From Bacteroidota bacterium (GTDB taxonomy: Bacteria > Bacteroidota > Bacteroidia > B-17B0 > Aurantibacillaceae): a stretch of DNA of 64,000 nucleotides. The notes beneath the pieces are model-generated. The model was not told the origin of the DNA. It saw nothing but the letters and a program-made list of their open reading frames with translations, and ran no database searches. Below, one piece after another: positions 59,075-64,000 of the stretch; position 1 is the first letter of the stretch; every line of letters begins with the position of its first letter. The stretch spans positions 22,704-86,703 of the forward strand of contig JAJONO010000010.1 in NCBI GenBank assembly GCA_021323535.1, read 5' to 3'. The translations under genes and the position numbers were made by a program.

Positions 59075-59425
59075 ATGGCAATTAAAATTACAGATGAGTG
59101 TATTAATTGCGGGGCCTGTGAACCTGAATGTCCTAACAACGCCATTTATGAAGGTGGCGCTGAATGGCGTTTTGCCGACGGAACCGGAGTTAAGGGAACT
59201 TTTAAAGGACAAAACAGTGGGCTTGAAGCAGACGCTGATGACCCGCAAACACCAAAGAGTATGGATGTTTACTACATTGTTTCTGATAAATGTACCGAGT
59301 GTGTTGGTTTTCATGACGAGCCTCAGTGCGCTGCGGTTTGCCCGGTTGATTGCTGTATAAAAGACGAAGATAATGTGGAGACTGAGGATCAGTTATTGAC
59401 AAAAAAAGCTTCGCTTCATTTATAA
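59075..59425 (+). CDS. 4Fe-4S dicluster ferredoxin
   Basis: The 116-residue ferredoxin binds two [4Fe-4S] clusters. [12 protein letters not shown] is near residue 9, and the second set, [22 protein letters not shown], has the longer spacing seen in Allochromatium-type ferredoxins. The insert between them ([20 protein letters not shown]...) and the acidic tail are typical of Bacteroidota versions. Divergence from the acyl-CoA reductase gene is a recurrent arrangement as I recall it, though a direct electron link is not shown. An upstream in-frame start would add 24 non-homologous residues. Confidence 0.92.
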   Translation: MAIKITDECINCGACEPECPNNAIYEGGAEWRFADGTGVKGTFKGQNSGLEADADDPQTPKSMDVYYIVSDKCTECVGFHDEPQCAAVCPVDCCIKDEDNVETEDQLLTKKASLHL

Positions 59426-59455
59426 TTAATTCATCCCCCCGTTTCATTTTTATTT

Positions 59456-59914
59456 ATGCCAAAAATTCTTTTTGTTTGTTTGGGTAATATCTGCCGTTCG
59501 CCTTTGGCAGAAGGAATCATGCTTCATCTTAACGAAAAACATGATCTGAAACTGGAAATAGATTCTGCAGGAACTGCATCGTATCACATTGGAGAAGCAC
59601 CCGATGATCGCACGATAGCCAATGCAAAAAAGAACGGCGTTGATCTTAGCAAATTACGCGCCAGGCAATTTTCGGCGAGTGATTTCGATAAGTTTGATTT
59701 TATTTATGTGATGGATAAGAACAACTTAAAAAATGTTCTTTCCCTTGCTAAAAACGATTCCCATAAACAAAAGGTGTCTTTATTCCTTGATACGCTTCAC
59801 CCGGGGGAAAATCTTGAAGTTCCCGATCCTTACTACGGAACAGAAAAAAATTTCGAAGAAGTATTTCAGCTTGTTTACAAAGCCTGCGACCACCTGAGAG
59901 TAAACATTAAGTAA
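59456..59914 (+). CDS. Low molecular weight protein-tyrosine phosphatase
   Basis: The 152-residue enzyme has the P-loop VCLGNICRSPLAEGI (nucleophile Cys8, Arg14) near the N-terminus, and the general-acid Asp in VPDPYYGTEKNFEEVFQLVYKAC near the C-terminus, the complete LMW-PTP pattern. It may dephosphorylate a tyrosine kinase of surface polysaccharide export, but no such kinase is encoded nearby. Confidence 0.94.
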   Translation: MPKILFVCLGNICRSPLAEGIMLHLNEKHDLKLEIDSAGTASYHIGEAPDDRTIANAKKNGVDLSKLRARQFSASDFDKFDFIYVMDKNNLKNVLSLAKNDSHKQKVSLFLDTLHPGENLEVPDPYYGTEKNFEEVFQLVYKACDHLRVNIK

Positions 59915-59976
59915 AATCACCCCAAACAGGTCTTGGTCAGTTTCCCGGTTTTACCTATATTGTTGTCCTTATTTTA

Positions 59977-62622
59977 ATGCTCAAAAAACTCGCATACTTT
60001 ATCCTCAAATACCGCCTTGCGCTCATTATCGCTATTGGGCTGATCACAGTCTTCATGGGCTATTACGCGAGTAAAATTGAGATCACTTACAACTTTGCCA
60101 AACTTTTACCCGACGATGATCAGACCAGCGTAGATTACGAATTCTTTAAAAAGAAATTCGGGCAGGATGGAACCGTTCTGGTGATAGGTATGCCTAAGGA
60201 CAAACTTAACGAACTTAAAACATACAAGGCCTGGGAGAAACTCGGAGAAGATATCAAAGCACTGGATGGAATCAAAAGTGTGGTATCTGTAGCTAGATTA
60301 AATGAACTTATCCTGAATGACAGTCTTGGTAAGTTTCAGTTTGTTCCACTGAAAGGATCTAGTCCAACCACACAGGGAGAACTGGAGGATCACATTCTTA
60401 AAGTAAATTCGCTCAAATTTTACGAAGGCATCGTTTACAACAGCAAGACCAATTCTTCTTTAATGGCTGTAACTTTTTTCGAAAAGGATCTTAACTCAAA
60501 GCGCCGCCTCGAAATTGTAGATAACATCAAAGCCGAAATCGCGAAGTTCAATAACGAAACAACTATTGATACCTACGAATCGGGATTACCATTCATTCGT
60601 ACCACGGTTATGCGCAAGATCAGGGACGAAATGAGTTTCTTCCTTGGCGTTGCTTTAATTGTTACGGCTCTATTACTTTTTATTTTCTTCCGTTCTGTTT
60701 CACCGGTTCTGTTTTCATTACTGGTTATTGCCTGTGGGGTGGTAACATCATTAGGAACCATTGTATTACTTGGATACAAATTATCGGTGCTTTCGGGATT
60801 GATCCCACCACTTATTATTGTGATCGGGGTTCCTAACTGTATTCTTATTTTAAATAAATACCACACCGAAATTGCAGAAGGAAAAAACAAAATGAGATCG
60901 CTTCACATGGCCATTCAACGTGCCATCGTTTCCTTGTTCTTTGCAAATATTACAACATCCATAGGCTTTGCCGTATTTTGCGCCATTCAGAATAAACTCT
61001 TGTTCGAATTCGGTTTAGTGTCGTCCATCAATGTAATGACCACCTTCCTCTACTCTATCATTCTTGTCCCGGCTATTTTCAGTTATCTTCCAACCCCTAA
61101 AGAAAAACACCTGAAGCATCTTGACGGAAAACGTCTTACGGTTTTATTGGATAAAGTAGCAGAGATCACACAAAATCACCGTAAAACAATTTATATTACC
61201 GTTATTTCTATTTGCGTGGTTAGCCTGATAGGTTTAATGAAGATAAGGGCCCACGGTTATGTAGTGGATGATATTCCGAAAACAGACGTCCTTAAAACTG
61301 ATTTAAAATACTTTGAAGAAAACTATGGCGGTGTTCTTCCTTTCGAAATTACAATTGATACAAGAAGACCAAACGGCGTATTTGCCAACAGCGCCCGTTG
61401 TTTATACAGAATCAATCGCGCTCAGAAACTACTCACACAATACAAAGAGTTTTCGAGACCGGTCTCCATCGTTGATGGTGTAAAGTTTTTGTACCAGAGT
61501 TATAAAGGAGGTGATGAAAAATTCTACAAACTTCCTCCGGTAACCGAACTAAAAACCATTGCCGAATATGTAAAAACAGAAAAAGAAAAAGCCAACCAGC
61601 TTTCCGCTTTTATTGATCCTGAAAAACAAACCACGCGTATTACCGTTTACATTGCCGATTGCGGATCAACACGTGTGGGCGAACTCACAAAAGAATTAAA
61701 ACCACGGCTGGATAGTATTTTTAATTACGACGATGATGAGAAAAGATGGATGGAAGTTTTTAGTTACGACAAACTCGTTGAACTCAAAAAAGAGAAAGCA
61801 GACGCAAAAGTGATCGCTTCTTCGGATCTTGACAGCGCTTTCCTTAAACAGGCAGTTTACAGCGACGTGCCTGAAATGCTTAGCGACTACATAAAAAAAT
61901 CACCTGATAAAAAATTTATTGTACTTGCTGATTCTTTAACATTACAACAAATCAAAAAAGAAAATCCATCAAAAGAATTTATCACTTCACAAAAAGTACG
62001 CGAGTTCGACGTTAAACTTACCGGTAACAGCATTGTGTTTCTTAAAGGCAACGAATTCCTCGTAAACAATCTTATTGAAAGCGTTGTGCTGGCCATTGTA
62101 CTCATTGCTATTTTCATGCTCACGCTCTTTACTTCGTTCAGGATGATCCTGATCTCCACCATTCCGAGTCTTGTGGCTCTGCTTATCACCGCGGGTTTAA
62201 TGGGTTATTTAGGAATTCCACTCAAACCAAGTACTATCCTCGTATTCAGTATCGCGTTTGGTATCAGCAGTGACGGAACCTTATACTTCCTCACCAAATA
62301 CAGGCACGAGATCAAGAAAAATAAATTAAGTATCGGGAATGCGGTTCGCCTCACCATCAGCGAAACAGGAATCAGCATGGTATACACAGCCATTGTGTTG
62401 TTCTTCGGATTTGGAATGTTTGCTCTTTCGGGATTCGGCGGAACACAGGCGCTGGGCGTTTTAATTTCATTCACATTAATTGTCGGGTATTGCGCCAACC
62501 TGATCTTATTACCTGCGTTCTTATTATCACTCGAAAAAAAGTTAACCGACAAAGAGTTCGTTAATAGTGAAGGCATGATTATTGACAGCGACAGTATGGT
62601 TGATGAGAAAGACGATGTGTAA
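59977..62622 (+). CDS. MMPL/RND-family exporter
   Basis: The 881-residue polytopic protein has two repeats of the RND membrane module. The first helix (YRLALIIAIGLITVFMGYYAS) is followed by a periplasmic domain (EITYNFAKLLPDDDQTSVDYEFFKKKFG) and five helices (FFLGVALIVTALLLFIFFRSV...). A second periplasmic domain (about residues 430-680) and a final helix bundle follow (ESVVLAIVLIAIFMLTLFTSFRMILISTIPSLVALLITAGLMGYL...). The helix-4 region SIAFGISSDGTLYFLTKYRHEI carries the Asp expected for proton coupling. It likely exports lipids or other hydrophobic cargo. Confidence 0.92.
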   Translation: MLKKLAYFILKYRLALIIAIGLITVFMGYYASKIEITYNFAKLLPDDDQTSVDYEFFKKKFGQDGTVLVIGMPKDKLNELKTYKAWEKLGEDIKALDGIKSVVSVARLNELILNDSLGKFQFVPLKGSSPTTQGELEDHILKVNSLKFYEGIVYNSKTNSSLMAVTFFEKDLNSKRRLEIVDNIKAEIAKFNNETTIDTYESGLPFIRTTVMRKIRDEMSFFLGVALIVTALLLFIFFRSVSPVLFSLLVIACGVVTSLGTIVLLGYKLSVLSGLIPPLIIVIGVPNCILILNKYHTEIAEGKNKMRSLHMAIQRAIVSLFFANITTSIGFAVFCAIQNKLLFEFGLVSSINVMTTFLYSIILVPAIFSYLPTPKEKHLKHLDGKRLTVLLDKVAEITQNHRKTIYITVISICVVSLIGLMKIRAHGYVVDDIPKTDVLKTDLKYFEENYGGVLPFEITIDTRRPNGVFANSARCLYRINRAQKLLTQYKEFSRPVSIVDGVKFLYQSYKGGDEKFYKLPPVTELKTIAEYVKTEKEKANQLSAFIDPEKQTTRITVYIADCGSTRVGELTKELKPRLDSIFNYDDDEKRWMEVFSYDKLVELKKEKADAKVIASSDLDSAFLKQAVYSDVPEMLSDYIKKSPDKKFIVLADSLTLQQIKKENPSKEFITSQKVREFDVKLTGNSIVFLKGNEFLVNNLIESVVLAIVLIAIFMLTLFTSFRMILISTIPSLVALLITAGLMGYLGIPLKPSTILVFSIAFGISSDGTLYFLTKYRHEIKKNKLSIGNAVRLTISETGISMVYTAIVLFFGFGMFALSGFGGTQALGVLISFTLIVGYCANLILLPAFLLSLEKKLTDKEFVNSEGMIIDSDSMVDEKDDV

Positions 62623-62658
62623 TTAAACCTTTAAAAAAACAGCCCGTCCAACCCCATT

Positions 62659-63417
62659 ATGAAGAGACTTGTTTTTTTATACTTTTTATTTTCAGCTCTC
62701 TTCAGTATTTCCCAACCAGGAGGTTTTGACCCTGAAGTATTTAATAGACAGTTTAAAGAATGGCTCACTCACGATCCTAAACAAAAAAAAATAGATTCGC
62801 TTACGGCTCAACTACGAAAAGATTCAGTTCATATCTACCGTTTCAGAAAGATCCGTCCTTATTTAAACTACCACGAACGCAATTCGCTCGGAAATCCAAA
62901 GATCATTAATTTTTATGGTCCGCAACTTGGTGTTGTACTTTACGAAAAACACATTATCGGCTTAGGCGATTATTATTCCACTCCAAAAACCAAATTACCC
63001 TACAGTACTTACGACGAGAACATGGAAGTAAAGCGAAGCATTGAAATTCGTTACCTGACGTTTTTTTATCAATACATTCTCGTAAACAGGCGCTTTTTCG
63101 AAGTTCATCTTCCAGTCGAGTTCGGTTACGGTAATTTTCATTCGTCTTTCATTAACTCGTCAGACTTTTATTACAAAAACACCGTTTCAAAGTTTAACCT
63201 CGGGGCCGCAGGGCTGCAATTTGTTTTTAAGCCTGTAAAATGGATAGGAATTTCTAGTAACCTTGGCTACAGAACAGCGTCGGAGCGGATCATAGAAGGT
63301 TATTATTATTCGATTGGGGTTTGGGTAGGATTTAAACCTATTTCCACCGATGTGAATTATTACCTCATAAAGCGGAAGAAATACAAACAAGCCGTTTCGG
63401 CAATTATGGCCGGTTAA
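62659..63417 (+). CDS. Exported beta-barrel-like protein of unknown function
   Basis: The 252-residue protein has a signal peptide (MKRLVFLYFLFSALFSISQ) and a helical segment. Alternating strands rich in Tyr and Phe follow (KIINFYGPQLGVVLYEKHIIGLGDYYS, SIEIRYLTFFYQYILVNRRFFEVHLPVEFGYGN, FNLGAAGLQFVFKPVKWIGISSNLGYRTASE), suggestive of a small outer-membrane barrel. No family recognised. It may share a transcript with the exporter 36 bp upstream, hinting at an outer-membrane partner. Confidence 0.78.
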   Translation: MKRLVFLYFLFSALFSISQPGGFDPEVFNRQFKEWLTHDPKQKKIDSLTAQLRKDSVHIYRFRKIRPYLNYHERNSLGNPKIINFYGPQLGVVLYEKHIIGLGDYYSTPKTKLPYSTYDENMEVKRSIEIRYLTFFYQYILVNRRFFEVHLPVEFGYGNFHSSFINSSDFYYKNTVSKFNLGAAGLQFVFKPVKWIGISSNLGYRTASERIIEGYYYSIGVWVGFKPISTDVNYYLIKRKKYKQAVSAIMAG

Positions 63418-63459
63418 AAAGTCGGGGATTTCAGTGAATTTTTATCCCGTAAAATAACT

Positions 63460-63467
63460 TATCTTTG
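63460..63467 (+). promoter_or_regulatory. Candidate -7 element TATCTTTG for the deoxyhypusine synthase-like gene
   Basis: TATCTTTG ends 18 nt before the ATG at 63486, predicting a leader of about 14 nt. Confidence 0.5.
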
Positions 63468-63485
63468 CCTCTCAATTTAAAAAAA

Positions 63486-64000
63486 ATGTCACAATCAACC
63501 ATAGCCAATAAGGGCCCCATTTCGAACTTTATTTCGAATCATTATAAACATTTTAATGCTGCAGCGTTAGTTGACGCGGCAAAAGGATACGAAACGCATC
63601 TTACCGAAGGTGGAAAAATGATGATTACGCTTGCGGGAGCCATGAGTACCGCCGAGCTCGGAAAATCTCTCGCCGAGATGATCCGCCAGGGAAAAGTAGA
63701 TATTATCTCCTGCACAGGCGCCAATCTTGAAGAAGACATTATGAATCTTGTGGCACACAGTCACTACAAACGTGTTCCTAATTACCGCGACCTTTCGCCT
63801 CAGGACGAGTGGGATCTTTTAGAAAATCATTATAATCGTGTTACCGATACGTGTATTCCTGAAGAAGAGGCTTTCCGTCGTTTGCAGAAACATATTCATA
63901 AGATCTGGAAAGACGCGGATACAGCAGGAGAACGTTATTTTCCGCATGAGTTCATGTATAAGATCCTTAACAGTGGAGAATTAAAACAATATTACGAGAT
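63486..64000 (+). CDS. Deoxyhypusine synthase-like protein, 3' end cut by window edge
   Basis: I translated the frame from ATG 63486 to the window end (171 codons, open). It starts SQSTIANKGPISNFISNHYKHFNAAALVDAAKGYE. It has MMITLAGAMSTAELGKSLAEMIRQGKVDIISCTGANLEEDIMNLVAH, the NAD-binding part of deoxyhypusine synthases, and continues DLSPQDEWDLLENHYNRVTDTCIPEEEAFRRLQ. In archaea and eukaryotes this family modifies a lysine of IF5A with spermidine; bacterial members (Bacteroidota have many) lack that target and some act as homospermidine synthases. The catalytic Lys region lies beyond the window. Confidence 0.9.
   Translation, partial: MSQSTIANKGPISNFISNHYKHFNAAALVDAAKGYETHLTEGGKMMITLAGAMSTAELGKSLAEMIRQGKVDIISCTGANLEEDIMNLVAHSHYKRVPNYRDLSPQDEWDLLENHYNRVTDTCIPEEEAFRRLQKHIHKIWKDADTAGERYFPHEFMYKILNSGELKQYYE

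Noticed and set aside
31436..59425. Bioluminescence (lux) system
   Set aside because: Only LuxE- and LuxC-like enzymes are present, far apart and without luxA/luxB; these families are widespread in non-luminous Bacteroidota.
1..64000. CRISPR arrays, tRNA genes, insertion sequences or an integrated prophage
   Set aside because: I looked for regularly spaced repeats, T-loop/acceptor patterns and transposase or integrase motifs and saw none, apart from the ORF6N fragment.

Overview
The window is chromosomal DNA of a free-living member of the Bacteroidota (class Bacteroidia, probably near Flavobacteriales; the family cannot be fixed from this sequence). The evidence is five exported proteins with type IX secretion (T9SS) sorting domains (three type A, two type B/CHU_C), a PorP/SprF-family protein, GldF and GldG, many TAnnTTTG-type promoter elements typical of Bacteroidota sigma factor, and few Shine-Dalgarno-like sites. 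Base composition is roughly 40% GC. Most genes are housekeeping and ordered in short operons. I see no integrated phage, insertion sequence, CRISPR array or tRNA; the only mobile-type trace is a broken ORF6N (phage antirepressor-like) fragment.

Layout. 1-8.6 kb: a truncated 7TM-HD phosphohydrolase, a tetrapyrrole-methylase-type methyltransferase, a family 9 glycosyltransferase, kynurenine 3-monooxygenase, a DUF1801/YdeI-like protein, tilS, two small conserved proteins and cdsA. 8.8-15.5 kb: the RNase P RNA gene, then a three-gene operon for a giant PKD-repeat T9SS type B adhesin, a PD40 beta-propeller protein and a PorP/SprF partner. 15.5-20.2 kb (mostly minus): ORF6N remnant, GNAT, GT22-like mannosyltransferase, LptF/LptG-type permease, tgt. 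20.2-26.3 kb: TPR-SpoIIE phosphatase, small genes including one interrupted at an A14 tract, HAD phosphatase, and a GT2-sigma factor-rsmG operon. 26.4-38.4 kb: aspartokinase, dnaB, 2-hydroxyacid dehydrogenase, lipoprotein, LuxE-like synthetase, gldF-gldG, LuxR-type regulator, rnz with a T9SS cargo, ndk. 38.6-50.3 kb: a large T9SS cargo, murQ, a haem-motif lipoprotein, an M23/LysM peptidase, a DUF4293 protein, an exported unknown, an MFS transporter and miaA. 50.4-64 kb: an SGNH-SGNH-MBOAT polysaccharide acylation cluster, an Omp28-like T9SS cargo, an ABC ATPase with a T9SS type B cargo, LuxC-like acyl-CoA reductase divergent from a dicluster ferredoxin, LMW-PTP, an MMPL/RND exporter and a truncated deoxyhypusine synthase-like gene.

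The most unusual signal is in initiation. At nine protein genes a TAnnTTTR promoter element lies exactly 3-4 nt before the start codon, the same distance that separates it from the first paired base of the RNase P RNA. This implies leaderless mRNAs. Several genes, clearest in miaA and the ABC ATPase, also appear to start at ATT, ATC or CTG, because the conserved N-terminus is encoded upstream of any ATG, GTG or TTG. A second theme is intergenic structured repeats: a roughly 200-bp multi-hairpin element between convergent genes at 30.7 kb and three copies of a CAGATT...AATCTG palindromic family.
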